A DNA stretch of 64,000 nt from Paramyrothecium sp. XJ0827 (GCA_020881915.1 JAJFPB010000008.1:1240001-1304000), one strand, 5' to 3'; shown: positions 32,719-45,001, counted from the stretch's first letter. A program made the numbers and translations. Notes: generated by a model not told the origin, from the sequence alone.

Positions 32719-33381
32719 ATGGGTGTCGCAAAGAAGACCAGAAAGTTCGGCCAGGTCAAGCGAGTCCTAGGACTGCGCGATGCCAGGCTGAAGGAGAACA
32801 AGGCCAAGGCCGAGATGCTTCTGAAGGAGAAGGCTGCGAAGAAAACGGTCAATGGAGAGCTCATCCGCGAAGCGCCGCAAATGCCTAGCCACATGTTCTT
32901 CGAACACAACACGGCCCTCGCGCCTCCATACAACATCCTGGTGGATACCAACTTCCTCAGTCACACAGTCCAAAGGAAACTGTCGCTGTTAGAGTCCATG
33001 ATGGACTGTCTATATGCCAAGTGCAACATCATCATCACCTCCTGCGTGTACGTTCACCCACCTCACTACTCTTACGTGAACTGTCATGAACCAAGACTGA
33101 CCCATCTCAGAATGGCCGAGCTCGAGAAACTTGGTCCAAAGTACAGATTAGCCCTCCGGGTAGCCAGGGACGAGCGGTGGCAGCGACTACAGTGCGACCA
33201 CAAGGGTACCTATGCAGATGACTGCTTGGTGGATAAGGTCACGAAGAACAGGATATACATTGTCGGGACGAACGATAAGGCCCTCAAGCAGCGATTGAGG
33301 AAGGTCGCCGGTGTTCCTTTGGTCAGTGTGGCTCGAGGAAAATACGTGATAGAGAGGTTGCCAGACGCACCTGGCTCATAG
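32719..33381 (+). CDS. FCF1: Fcf1, PIN-domain rRNA processing factor
   Basis: Exons 32719..33047 and 33111..33381 give 199 residues (intron GTACGT...CTCAG, 63 bp). The start MGVAKKTRKFGQVKRVL is conserved in the family; an upstream in-frame codon is not an ATG. The PIN domain shows its acidic residues in ILVDTNFLSH, TYADDCLVD and IVGTNDKAL, and the join gives TSCVMAELEKLGPKYR. Fcf1/Utp24 cleaves pre-rRNA at early 18S sites within the nucleolar small-subunit processome. Confidence 0.97.
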   Translation: MGVAKKTRKFGQVKRVLGLRDARLKENKAKAEMLLKEKAAKKTVNGELIREAPQMPSHMFFEHNTALAPPYNILVDTNFLSHTVQRKLSLLESMMDCLYAKCNIIITSCVYVHPPHYSYVNCHEPRLTHLRMAELEKLGPKYRLALRVARDERWQRLQCDHKGTYADDCLVDKVTKNRIYIVGTNDKALKQRLRKVAGVPLVSVARGKYVIERLPDAPGS

Positions 33382-33890
33382 TATAATACCCCGTTGTGCA
33401 ATGAAATTTCAAGGGATGAATACTGGATTCATACCACGACCATTGACGAGTATCACAGTTGCTTTGAATGACAACTGATGTGACGAGGCTTTCTCGGTGT
33501 GTAGTTTGTCGCCCGGTGTGTCTTACAATTGTAAAGCCGCGGGAAGGAGTCTGAAGTATCCTTCGCCAATTATTCGTTAGCGAGTTCATTGCGTGGTGAA
33601 TTGATGCTTATCTGAATTGAATTCCAGCCAATCACTTTGCGACCTATGCATCAATTCCAACGTTGGCCGTGCTCCGTATGCCCATGGTACGCTAAATTAG
33701 GCAATATGATTTATATGTCAGCAACGAGCGATGCGACTATGGCAAACTCGGACCCATCGCCCCTTTGGTCTCTAACACCCTTGTCATGTTCTCGGTTGAT
33801 GTCGACAACTTATAGACATTAAAAAATTGACTGCGCAAGGCCACATCGCTCATCAATGAATCTGACTGGAGAGCACGAGCATCATCGGAC
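33382..33890. other. Intergenic
   Basis: 3' flank of FCF1 and upstream region of the Zn2Cys6 factor. Nothing further recognised. Confidence 0.5.
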
Positions 33891-36501
33891 ATGTCGGAAC
33901 AGGACCCAAGCCCAAGCGGTGTCCTACCCGCAGACACTTCCCACTCCCAGAAGCGGAGCCGTATCATTCTCTCTTGTGCGCCATGTCGTGCCTCAAAACT
34001 AAAATGCGATCGTGAACAGCCGTGTGGGCAGTGTGTGAGGAGGGGCCTGGTCGAGTCGTGCAACTACGTGCCTCGACCGGAGAGGAAGAGGCCGAACAAA
34101 GGCATGTCCGCCAGGCTGAAGCGGCTGGAAGGCATGGTTCGGCAGATGATGGACGTGGACGGGAAGGCCGTGCCGCCAAAGGAGACACAGAAGGCTACCG
34201 ACGTGCCCGAGCTGAAGGGGCAGGTTATTCAGGGCGAACGAGCGACAACGTACATCGGAGCTACGCATATAATGGCAATGCTCGAGGATGTAGGTCGCTT
34301 CCTGCACAAGTATCTTCGCAACCTTTATTTCTGCTCACACCATCTAGATCGAGGACATCAAAGGCTACTTTGAGGATGAGGTCATCGACGAAGAAGAAGA
34401 AGAAGAAGACACCACCCTGGCAGTAGATTTTGAGGGAGCCGGTTTCCTGCTTCATACCAGGAACGCACCGAGGAATCGAAGTGATCTATTGGCTCGTTTA
34501 CCCGCACGAAATATTGCAGACAGATTAATCATGAGATACTTTTCATGTCTGAGCCCTTCGCAACGTGAGTTCTCGTACTCCGCAAGACCCTCTTAGCTTA
34601 TGAGCTGAATCCTGAACAGACATAATTCATCGTCCGGCCTTTACGAGAGCAGTTCGTTAAGCCCCTCCCCACGGCACGAGCCCATGTCTGACATTTCTAG
34701 TATCATCGATTCTGGCAGAGCCCTCACAAGACCTCGCTGCACTGGATCGCGCAGCTGTTTCTCATGCTAGCCCTTGGCGTCCACTTCAACCAATTCTCTG
34801 GTCCTCACGAGCTGGTCTTGGAGTCCCACCTCACCCCAAAAGAGAGAATTAAGGAATACAAAGCATGTGCTGGGTGGGCGTTAGTTCGCGGCAAGTATAC
34901 GCAGCCGACGATGGAGACGCTCCCCGCGTTTCTGCTCTATGTCGAGTCGGATTTCGTGTTTAGCCGGGCGGCGCAGATGACTTGCTACACGCTCTCGGCA
35001 GTGTGCATCCGGCTGATGCTGAAGATGGGCCTTCATCGAGACCCGGACAAGCTCGCGGGCATCTCTCCATTTGAAGCAGAGATGCGCAGGAGGATGTGGA
35101 ATATGGCCGTCCAGGTTGAGCTGCTGGTGGCCTTCCACATGGGCCTGCCAAGCCTCATCATGGGGATGGAAACAGATACTGGCATTCCAAGAAACCTGTG
35201 GGATGAGGATTACGATGAAGATTCGAAAGAATTACCTCCTGAACGACCCTCGACGGACTACACTTCCATGACATATCCCATACACAAGACCCGGATCCTA
35301 CGCGTGTTCGGGCAAATCGCCCGCCAGGCGCACGCTTTGAACCCTCCGACATACGAAGAAGTCATGGCTTTGGACAATCTCGTTGAGAGTACGTGGCAGA
35401 AAGTGCCGTCATTCATGAAGGTTCGACCACTGGAGGAGTGCGGCGGCGAGTCTTCCACACTGCTCGTGCAACGGTTCGGCATCGCTACGCTCTACTATAA
35501 GAGCCGCTGCGTCTTGCACCGGAGGTATTTGGCAGACCCTTTTCTAAAGCCAGAGCACGACTATTCGCGGAACAACTGTCTGCAGGCTGCCGTGACGCTG
35601 CTGGACTCTCAAGAGGTCATCTGGCAGGCGTGCAAGCCGGGCCACATTATAAGTGACAAGGGTTGGTACGTCTCGTCGCTATCTGTGCACGACTATCTGC
35701 TCGCCGGCATGGTCATCTTTTTCGTCATTCAAAACGAGAAGAATTGGGACTCGGGGGATGCACCGGCCTGGGCAAGGCAGCAGTCCATAGTGCCGACAAA
35801 GGACAAGCTGAAGGAGCTGCTCATGAGATCCTACCGCATTTGGTGTGACGTCGCCGCGAGCTCATCCGAGTTGAAGAGGGCGGCCGACGCAATGGCGATC
35901 ATGTTGACCAAGATTGGCTGCCCAGTACACGAATCGGCACCACGAACGACGAGTCAGAGTGATGTACAGGCTGCTAGAATAAGCCAGAATTCGCCAGATA
36001 TGGCATCGTCTGTCGACCACAGTTCTCTTTCGGGGTCTTATGTGGACTGGTGGAAGTCGGATTTCAGTGGTATAGTCAAGGAGAAGCCACCCGGACAGGA
36101 CCGTGCAACTAACATCAAGTGTAGCTTCACCGCAGGGCATCAACTATGGAGGCATTGTCCCAGAAGGTGATCAGGCCATCGGCATCGGTCCAAGCATGAA
36201 CCCCCCTGAACTCGGCACCACCGCGCCAAGCTTCCCGAACGCAATGGAGTTTGAGCCGTCATGGATACAAGCTGAGAACAATCTGGATTGGGTGGGTGCA
36301 GGCCTCCCGCGCTTCATCGTGGCAGGTTAACTGACGACGACATAGCGCTTCCTCGATATCTCCTTGGCTCAAAGCCACAACTTTGGTACTGGCGACGGAA
36401 ATGCTCAGACATTCGTGGAGAGAATACCTGTTGACAACATGGTGGCGACGACCGTGGACGATTGGCTCGCGCAACCTGCGACTACAACAGCTGGAAAGTA
36501 A
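33891..36501 (+). CDS. Zn2Cys6 fungal-specific transcription factor
   Basis: Six exons (33891..34289, 34348..34564, 34620..34651, 34701..36069, 36125..36291, 36346..36501) give 779 residues; the third exon is only 32 bases. The zinc cluster CAPCRASKLKCDREQPC...CVRRGLVESC (C-x2-C-x6-C-x5-C-x2-C-x8-C) lies at about residues 29-57, followed by a basic stretch (RPERKRPNK) and a short coiled coil (LKRLEGMVRQMM). A Fungal_trans homology domain follows (HIIHRPAFTRAYHRFW, LMLKMGLHRDP, EMRRRMWNM). An acidic Glu run encoded by (GAA)n lies near residue 145. The C terminus PSWIQAENNLDW plus RFLDISLAQ is rebuilt by splicing. Target genes unknown; no obvious cluster flanks it. Confidence 0.9.
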
Positions 36502-39500
36502 GACGTAATGTCGTTAACCGTTGCGCTTATGGCACCAGCCTGCTAAACCGTATCTGCTGACGTCCTTTACAAATGGAATCGGAAGATGCAGTGGGCAGCA
36601 GGGAGGGTGTGCAGCTGAACAGCGTCTGTCTAATGCCCTTGGGATATGGTCTTGGCGGAGGCAACTGGCATAATGGCGGCACAGGGTCGGCAGCTTTCCG
36701 TCTCACTACCATCATCGAGAGCGCATCCTTCAGGCAGATGTCTTATTGATAAATGCACGTTCTATCGGGAACACAATAGTTGTAGGGGTGGCCGAGCATG
36801 GGTTGAATACCACACAACTGAGCAGATGCGACTCCGCCAATCGTGGCTCAAAGACGCGGTGAGCGCAAAGTGCAGACGGCTACGGCTGTGGAGTATCGGA
36901 TAGTGCACCGCAATGTTGCATTGTTGAGCTTCAAAAGTTGCAAACAGGACATGTTTGATTGACGAATGAGGTACCGCAGATTCCATGTACCAGCCATTTA
37001 CATCCATCATGGTCCTCAGTGATAACTTGGAAGCCAAGGTAGGTACGTACCTGAGATGCCCGAGTGGTTGGAGGGGAACCTTTTTGAGTGGCAGGTCTTT
37101 GCATAACTGGTGGTACTTCGGCTGACTTGCGGCATGTAAAAGCGCCGCACAAAAATGAGGGGTCGCGTCGGCAAATGGCGGGGCGACCCAGAAGTGCACT
37201 CAAGGTCATCCTCCATACGCCAGTACCTCCCCATTATCCCAACTCAAAACCAACCACTCTTGTGGCTTGCTGCACGTAAAAGAGTTATTCAGGAGATGCG
37301 ACAGCTCCGCGGAGATGTTCATTTCAGCCAGCAACCAACGCCATGCCGTATGGCGTCACCACCAGAAACCAGCGGGAGCCAGCTGCAACACCCAACATGA
37401 CGGCATCTCGCGTTCGGCCATGACCGGCAAGGTTTGTACGTAATGGAAAGAGCACAGGGAGGGGGTTTTCCGCCTGGGCGTATGGACTATTTGGCAAGGA
37501 GGAGAATGGAGCAGCCATCTGGAAATATGCAGGGTGAGCTATTGGAAAACGGGCTTCGTCCTGAGCCAAGCCGACCGCTCGGAGGGCACCCTGCCTCCAG
37601 TTAGTTTGAGTTATGGAGCCTCAACGCCAGCGCTGGGGCTTTACCAGCGCAAGAGCTTTGGTAATGGAGTAAGATTGGAAGATCTAGACTTTGTTGCCAC
37701 GCTGGGTTCGTCTGGCATTGTGCATTGCTAGTTGCAAAACCCCAGGTAAGGGACCACTTGCCGGAGCGTGTGCAGCACGACCCGTGTGACCCTTTGAATG
37801 TGCGCTAGTCAGGAGTGAGCTGTTACGCCAGGATGATGAGGAGCTCGTGATGCCTGGCCGTTGAGAGGATCCCAACCGACAGCAAATGATATCTAATTTC
37901 CAATTTCGACAGCTGCTTCTCCGCCAATGTGCGTGCACGTGTGTGGTACGCCAATCGTTGAGGTCCACGAACGAAATTTAACCTAGCTTGGCTTTGCTTG
38001 GGATAGAGGTTCCCTGAAGCTTCTGGGTCCTTGATATGGGACCGTTGTAAGTGAACCCCGATTTGGCTGTCGTTGGGTCAGGTGAACAATCATGTTCTTG
38101 GGCCAGCCACAGCACTCTGGTTTCTAACCGGCAGCTCCATCAAATGGTGAGGAGGCACCCGGATAGGCACGGTGCCACATAAATCTCAACTGCTGTGTTG
38201 AGGAAGCGCAACCTTGCGCTCCAACACGGGTCCATAATAATCTGGATGATGGACCACAATTGTCGGAAGTTATTTTCCTTCCTTTGTTTTCTTTTCCTCA
38301 TTTTTTGTAAGTCTGGTGACCATATTTCTGCCACAAGCAGTTGGCCCCAAAAACAACTGACCAAGGGCTTGCATGGTCAAGGGAGCGCCCCTCTCCAATG
38401 TCAGTCGACGTGCCATACGGGCTGGCCCGTTGTTCGTAATGGTATGAGGAAATGGATTGAGGTTAAAATTTTCTAACTGGAGAGTCGAGCCAAACCTTTA
38501 CCTAATCCCAGGCGCTACTCGGCCTTGTCGTCCACACTTTGCCCACAACGCGGGGGGGAGGGCGCCCATGGCTCCACGGAGCCCAATTATGGTCGGTTGG
38601 ATGGGCATCCCCCCTGGACCGGAACGCGGAAGCCATGATGAACAGCATGTACTTTTAAGCTCACGGCAGAATGCAATGGAACACAGGCTATTGAGCAACA
38701 TCCAAGGTTTGGGGCCGATCCTCGATTCCCTGCTGGCCGGGCTATCGGGTTGTCATCGGAGGCTCGTCAGGGCGTGGATGAGGTTACGTGCAGCCACATA
38801 TCGTCATATTGTGCTCTCTTGGGTAATTCGAGCATAAGCAATCGAGTAATGGAAACTCGTGGGCGTCTGATCGACATGAAGTCGGGTGGCCGACGACATC
38901 CGTCGGCTCGGGACCCAGCCCAGGCATCGTGGCGCAATCGTTAGCTCCTATTGGCATCGCAATCCATAGTCATTCAGCGTCCACTGCCGCGAAAATATGC
39001 TGATATGACATGGGATAGCCACGTTTCCCATTTGCCTGGCTGGCACGGCCGCCCAGCTGAGCAGCAAAAGCCCTCAAAGGAATCATGGTTGAGCCGGTCC
39101 AGTCGTGCTCCAAGGTCGGTGTTCCACAAACGGTAACTGGCGTAGGCAGGGCTGCAGATCGATAATGGCACACCACGCAGATCCGCCCGCCTTTTGATAC
39201 GGGCTGCATGCCTTGCTTCCCCGTGCCTGGACTCAACGTTGTGTTTCTGCCTCACCGTAACGGCCACGGCATGTGAATGAAGAGGTCTGTCCTGCGGCAA
39301 ATGTGCTAATTCTGATGTGCTTACCGTCCCAGAGATAACAGAATCCGAGGTTGATGATTGGCATTGCGCAAAGGAACCTTTGGATGCAGCAGGGCAGGGC
39401 ATTGATAGGCTTGAAGAATGCAGGACGAGATAGGTACCCATGTCCACGCTGGAACAAACGCCATTCCAGGGCAAAATTTTCCTCTTCCTTATCTCGCGGC

Positions 39501-40147
39501 CAAGAATCGAGAAGCTGCACCAAACCCGCATACCCTTGCGCAATTGTGGACAGGGATCGATTGATTCAAGGCGCCAAGGGGTCGCTGGACTCGCCCGATT
39601 GGCCACCCCCGGACTTTTCTCGCAGGGGCTTGGGAAGCACCGTCAGTCAACTTTTGGCCCGATTCGGCGCAGTGCACCAATGCGAACCGTGGACACCAGC
39701 ACGAGAGGGGATTTTGCGATGAGAGGCTAGATAGGCGTAAAGCCGGGGTCCTGGAACCGCGGGAAACAAAAGGGACCACGGGAAAGGGAGGCAGGGGGTA
39801 AGGTGAAGAAAATTTGCATGTCCACGTCCAGAGGGGAACGTGGTCCAGCCGCGTGGCATCTGAATGCAGCGACTCGTGCTTCCAGCCAGGGACCTTGCCT
39901 AGGCATGATACAGTGGTCCTGTCATAATTCCCAACTGTGTTTTGTGGTCGTCATTTATGAAAAAGCTGCGGCTACCAGCAGAGGCGGATTGCTTCTGCCA
40001 ATGAAATCCCTGCTGGACAACAATCGGGTCTTTTGCCATACATGCTTCTGATTAGCATGCAACTGACAAGGCGGCGAATTTGACAAGACGGTCATCACGG
40101 GAGCCACACTGGCGGCGGCACGGGGATGGGGTAGAAATTGGTTGACC

Positions 40148-40673
40148 GATAGCATCCCTTGCTTGCCTGGTCCGAGACGCTGCGCGGCGGGTATCTTGGC
40201 ATTGCGAGCACAGAACTTAATACTGTCCGACTATCAATCATCGCTGTTCCGCAAGGCAAAGTAAGGCAGGTAGGGCGCGTTGCTGTATAGTGAGGCCTGG
40301 TTCGATTACGCTACTCCGTGCTTACCTCTATCGCGACCCCTAGAGGTATGGGTGGCAGATGCTACGATACCGACCTTTCCATGCCTTGCCTTCTTGCCTT
40401 GCCTTGCCTTAATCAAGGTTCTCCTTCCCTCCTCAATTGCAAACCAACTCTTCCTTGCCTTACCTTAATCTAAGGCACCTACCTGATAATCTACTTCAGC
40501 CAAGGTACCTTTTCCCGAGTTATCTACAAGGTAGGTACGTCCCTTTCCTTTATCTTTGCACCAACGCAACTCAAACCGCTAAGAAAAGCAAAAGTGTCGC
40601 TCACCTTATCTTAGACGCAGGGCCGAGTCTCAGTCCTCGCCTGTATCTCACCACTCTCCTCCTCTGGCTTATC
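40148..40673. promoter_or_regulatory. Cluster of GATA-factor core sites upstream of nmr1
   Basis: By eye, 11 GATA or TATC cores fall in 526 bases (40148, 40192, 40232, 40329, 40366, 40485, 40521, 40551, 40607, 40644, 40670); about four would be expected by chance at even base composition. GATA cores are bound by AreA/NIT2, the activator that the Nmr1 protein inhibits. Function in this genome is inference. Confidence 0.4.
40382..40465. repeat. TTGCC-rich simple-sequence stretch
   Basis: Irregular repeats of the pentamer ttgcc (tgccttgccttcttgcc and nearby ttgccttacctt) inside the nmr1 upstream region. A low-complexity tract, probably slippage-derived. Confidence 0.5.
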
Positions 40674-41893
40674 GTTGGGTCGGCGGTCGAGTCGGGGGTT
40701 GATTGAAGCGAACGTCCAACAGCCACAGCAAAAGACGTCATTGGACGAGTGATCCTCGCCATCCTTTCCGGCTGGCCCCTTGTGCTCAATTCTGCATTAC
40801 TGGGCGCGGCAGCACGCTTTAACCAGGCCACCCCCCCCCCTTCCAGACGGATCCTACAGTGCATCGCACCAGATCACCATTCTTACTCCTCGTCCTCCAG
40901 GTTCGCCTACTAGCGGTGTTCCCCATCTTTCTTCCAACTTCTTTCCTTCGGTCTGGTCATTTCCCCAGCCCTCTACTCGTTTTTATGCACACCTACTGCA
41001 ACTCGACAATACCTGACCTGACCGCGTTGTGCTTTGCCTACATGACGGATCGATCGACCCCGCCATCCCAAACAAGGCAATAAGTGACAACAAGAAAAAA
41101 AAAAAGCAGCCGAAAAAATTCTTATCAAAGTTTCGAGTACCGGTATCGCTATCTGCGTCTGTCTGATTGATAACGGTGCCTGCCCCTCCATCAACGATCG
41201 CCGCAAACCGCATCTTCCCCAGACCAGGGGAAAAAAGAGACAAAGCCAAACCGGACAGACTGCCCCAGCTCCTCAGGGTTGCCCGCCTCCCGACTCTTGC
41301 GCTGGCCCATTCCGCATTTGCGCCATCCGAGTGACCTGACCGGTGTCGGGTCAAGCCCCAACCCAAAGGACCTAGACTAGCTAGATCAGATCAGACTTGG
41401 GCGACTTTTCGGCTCGCCGCAGCACCGGCACCAAGCATCAGCAGCGCACATCGTGGGCACTCCAGCAATCACCACCCCCTTCCCCTCGCCAGTCTGCATC
41501 TCGCAACCCGCCAAATCCACCCGTCTACTCTTGGTTTGACTGCACTCCTCCTCTTGTCCTGCTTTCTGCCACGCGCTGCATAAGTTAGCCCGGCAATCAC
41601 GCCCTCTCCGCCCTACCAAGTGTGGTCCACCGCCAGACATTCGCTTTACGTACTGCCTTGCCGTTCCCAGTCAATGGGCTCGCGCTTGCAGGCCCTTCGC
41701 GTCCCCACAGCCTCTCTTTCGCTCGTCTCTGTCTGTCCCTGGCGGGCCCGCGCCGACCAAATAACGCCGACCTCTTGCTCTGTGCAATAAAGCCCACAGG
41801 CTGCCCGGTCCTTCCCCGACCTGTCCGCAATACTTCCAGTTCGGTTTCTTTTCTCTTAATCTGCCCGTTCGAGTTCCTGAGACCGACTCAGCG

Positions 41894-43267
41894 ATGCCGG
41901 CGCAATTCAACGCCTCCATCACGGGTAGCATCCCCATACACATTCCAGCCGACCACGCCGCCAGCTACCGCAAGCAGCACAAGCATTCGCGGTCCTCATA
42001 CTCGGAGTCGTCCCCCCTCGCCGCCTCAAGAAATAACTCCTTGACGTTCCGCCCCCCAAAGAGACTCATGTCGTCTCCAAGCAAGACTATTGTCGTCATC
42101 AATGCCAGCGGCCGCCAGGCCGCATCCTTTATTCGCGTCGCCACGGCCGTTGGCTACCATGTCAGAGCCCAACTGAGGAATCTCGAAGGAGTCGTGGCTA
42201 CCGAGGTGTCGACCAACCCTAACGTCACCGTCTTCGTCGGCGAACTGTACACGAGGCACAAACCCACAGAGGCCAACAAGGACGTGACCCAAAATGGACC
42301 CCTCACCGGCGTCGGTGTCAACTATGACCTGATCGCGAACCTGTTCCGTGGCGCCCAGTTGGCCTTCATAAATACCACCTTTTACGGCGACGAAGTGCAG
42401 ATTGGCAAGGCATTGGCCGACGCCGCGAAGAAGGCGGGTGTTCACCACTACATCTACTCCTCCATGCCGGACCATGCTGCTTACCATTCCGGGTGGCCGT
42501 CCTTGCCGCTGTGGGCCGACAAGCACAAAGTTGAAGAATACGTCCGCCAATTAGACCTGCCCGCCACGTTCGTCTACACAGGCATTTACAACAACAACTT
42601 CACTTCGCTCCGCTACCCGTTGTTCTGCATGGAGCTGCAAGCCGACGGCTCCTTCGTGTGGCAAGCACCCTTCCACGGGGACGCGAAGCTTCCCTGGCTC
42701 GATGCCGAGCATGACGTTGGGCCGGCGATCTTGCAGATTTTCAAGGACGGCGTCTCTAAGTGGAGAGGTGAGCGCATCGCTCTTGCGTATGAGTACCTCA
42801 CGCCAAAGGAGGTGTGCCGTCTCTTCTCGCGCGGCGTCGGCCGGCCTGTCCGATACGTTCGAGGCCCCATCGAAATCAAAGTGCGCATTCCTACCGGCTA
42901 CCGTGAACAGCTGGAGGCTTTGGAGAAGCTTTTCAAGGTGGATGAGGCGGATCCTAAGAAACAGCCGCCGTACTTTGGCGACCCTAAACTCGAAGCGAGC
43001 TGCCCCGCTGAAGCCCTAGAGTTGTGGGAGGGCCCCCGCGGCCTAGAGGAGTACGCGCGCGAGATGTTCCCTCTCGAGGAGGAGGCGAATGGCTTGACGT
43101 GGATGTTCGACGACGAGGAAGAGGTGGTCGAAGATGATGGCATCAATGCCACTGCCACCTCCGTTGAACAGCTGCGGATACACGACGACGAGGACGATGA
43201 AGATGATGAGGACGAGGGGCTTGTCATGCGGGGCCGCAAGCGAGATGAAGAACAGTGGCTAGCATAG
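41894..43267 (+). CDS. nmr1: Nitrogen metabolite repression protein Nmr1/NmrA
   Basis: Single exon, 457 residues. After a Ser/His-rich N-terminal extension, a Rossmann fold opens with KTIVVINASGRQAASFIRVA, the characteristic NmrA nucleotide-binding segment; GVHHYIYSSMPD and TFVYTGIYNNNF are further family stretches. The C terminus is highly acidic (runs of Asp/Glu near residues 430-440). NmrA proteins resemble short-chain dehydrogenases but lack the catalytic Tyr-x3-Lys, bind NAD(P)+ and inhibit the GATA activator AreA/NIT2 when ammonium or glutamine is plentiful. The start ATG at 41894 is followed by a Met at codon 59 (MSSPSKTIVV), a possible internal start. Its long pyrimidine-rich leader contains at least two short upstream frames. 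Confidence 0.93.
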   Translation: MPAQFNASITGSIPIHIPADHAASYRKQHKHSRSSYSESSPLAASRNNSLTFRPPKRLMSSPSKTIVVINASGRQAASFIRVATAVGYHVRAQLRNLEGVVATEVSTNPNVTVFVGELYTRHKPTEANKDVTQNGPLTGVGVNYDLIANLFRGAQLAFINTTFYGDEVQIGKALADAAKKAGVHHYIYSSMPDHAAYHSGWPSLPLWADKHKVEEYVRQLDLPATFVYTGIYNNNFTSLRYPLFCMELQADGSFVWQAPFHGDAKLPWLDAEHDVGPAILQIFKDGVSKWRGERIALAYEYLTPKEVCRLFSRGVGRPVRYVRGPIEIKVRIPTGYREQLEALEKLFKVDEADPKKQPPYFGDPKLEASCPAEALELWEGPRGLEEYAREMFPLEEEANGLTWMFDDEEEVVEDDGINATATSVEQLRIHDDEDDEDDEDEGLVMRGRKRDEEQWLA

Positions 43268-44761
43268 AGCCAGCACGGCTGCGTTTGCATCCCCGTTGGC
43301 GGTCTGCCGAGGGGGGAAGCGTTTCCATTTTTCTGCAGAAGCATTGCATTTGCCATCGGCTCGGTTTGGACGGATTGTGATATTATGGAAAGTCATTTGG
43401 GTATTTGAGAGGCGTCTTGACGGCGGTTCGGCATTACATTCTGTGCGCGGATGGAGGGCTTGGGAAAAGCATGCATCAGCGTCTTTAACGGACTTCATCA
43501 AATGATTTAGGAGAGGAGGATTGACATACAAGGGGGCCGTCTACTCATTTAATGGCTTCCCGCGTCAGCCTTTTGACGACAAAGGAGCCCGGCGTTGGTG
43601 GCAGGGCAAAATAAAAGAATAGCACATTGATATTAGCACCGAGATGTTTTGCCATTTGGCCGTCTCGTGAACGCAGTCACGAATGAAACAATTGAGAACA
43701 ACCGCGTTTCGTCTGTGTTCAGCCGTCAGGTGGGATAGGCCTGTGACAAGTGGAACCTGTGATGTGTCGAGGCCGGTACGCGTTCGAGGATCCAAGTACG
43801 GGCTGCCACGATAGATCTACGTCGATGGTCAAAATCCATGATGGATGAGGAGAACCACCCCGCGGAAGCTGGGGACGTCGCACGAGTCTTGTACCAAAAG
43901 GCGGTTCGGAGGAAAACCGAGTTGGTGCAGCTAGGCCGAGTGCCATGGGCGAGGGGGGGGACGAGGCCTCTTTTGTACGGCCGTCTTGCACGAGGGGTGG
44001 CGTAGGACGTGGGGGTTTCTGCGCTCAAATCGCCATGGGTGTGGGAGGGAAGTGGTTCGAGCACGCGGACGCTTTGATCTTTCTCACGAAGAAGTCACGC
44101 TTGAAAGCTTTTCCATTGTCGAGACAAGTTTCAAGAAATAGACTTCTGTCACGAGATTGGCTCTAGTTACGAGAGTTCCATGGTGTAGATTGTCCGCCAT
44201 TTGGAAACCAGCGGCCGTCTTCTCTGAGACGGATTGCCCTTTTTGATCGTGTCGTGGGAATCCCCGCATCGGCCCGCTCCGAGAAGAATGTGGGGGGTCC
44301 TTCCCCCCGGGACATTGGCCCTGGAGAGTGATGAGAAGTCGCGAAGCGTTTTACCACATACATTTTAATAATCACCGAGTACCACAGCTGTTTGTTAATA
44401 AACATTACGTTGAATGTCTTGTGTATAGGCTCATTTCTGCACACCACCAACCTTTCGACCCGACCCTCCCATGCAAAGTCATCACGGATGCCCTCAGGGC
44501 ACACCTTTGTGGTACTTCGTCTTCATGCGCTCGCGGGAGAGAGATTTGCCACATTCTCTTTTGGCCTCTGGCCCGATAATATCGATGCCTCCAACGACAA
44601 CCGTAATATATCCCTGGTGCGTTGACAATACGTAGAGACGCTCCTCGTTGGCAGTAACGCCAACGCCAACGCCCAACATCATGCCTATGGCCATGAGGAC
44701 GATATTGGCCTCTCTGCCTTAGAACTCATTAATTATCGATGCCCGGAGCATCAGCTTAAGC

Positions 44762-45001
44762 ATGGCGTCCTCATCACGCTCGGAGCTTAGTAATAAGCAA
44801 AATATTAGCCCAGTAGGGCAAGAGGATTATGATCTGCTGGGTGTTAATATTCTTGACCCGTATAACTTCGGCAACTAAGTCTAATATTACTAGGAATTAG
44901 TCCGGAGAACTCTTAAAGCCAGTGACTGTATTAATTTTTGGCTTTTGAGTTAATGTAATAGGTAAGGTAGGCTTCAAGACGCCAGCTGGAGGTACTTGTA
45001 A
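44762..45001 (+). pseudogene. Possible RIP-degraded coding relic
   Basis: In the frame starting at 44762 the sequence reads coding-like (for example EDYDLLGVNILDPYNFGN, then ELVRRTLKA) but is broken by stops at 44876, 44882, 44891, 44951, 44963 and 44999. All six are TAA or TAG, reachable from Gln codons by C-to-T change, the pattern repeat-induced point mutation produces. The surrounding DNA is TA-rich. No transposon family was recognised; chance similarity remains possible. Confidence 0.35.

Larger units (their letters stand above)
36502..41893. other. 5.4 kb stretch without a convincing gene
   Basis: No open frame here gives a recognisable product or plausible exon set on either strand. 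Base composition is not AT-rich, so this is not simply a degraded repeat. Seen: a perfect 12-base palindrome (aggtacgtacct, 37041-37052), TTGCC-rich microsatellite-like sequence at 40382-40410, a GATA-core cluster at 40148-40673, A-run at 41091-41103 and a CT-rich leader with short upstream frames before nmr1. Confidence 0.5.

Noticed and set aside
37053..37085. A-box-like sequence resembling the start of a Leu/Ser tRNA (gatgcccgagtggttgga)
   Set aside because: No B-box, anticodon stem or T arm follows, so no cloverleaf can be drawn.
38915..38960. D-arm-like sequence (tggcgcaatcgttagc) resembling a tRNA 5' half
   Set aside because: No matching anticodon arm or GGTTCGA box downstream; at most a fragment.
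38974..39606. 210-residue minus-strand frame in the gene-free stretch
   Set aside because: Starts and residues look random, overlaps other equally long frames, no domain recognised.
44494..44694. 66-residue minus-strand frame with a Gly/Val-rich start and coding-like look
   Set aside because: Too short and isolated to support a gene; could be part of the degraded relic next to it but nothing anchors it.
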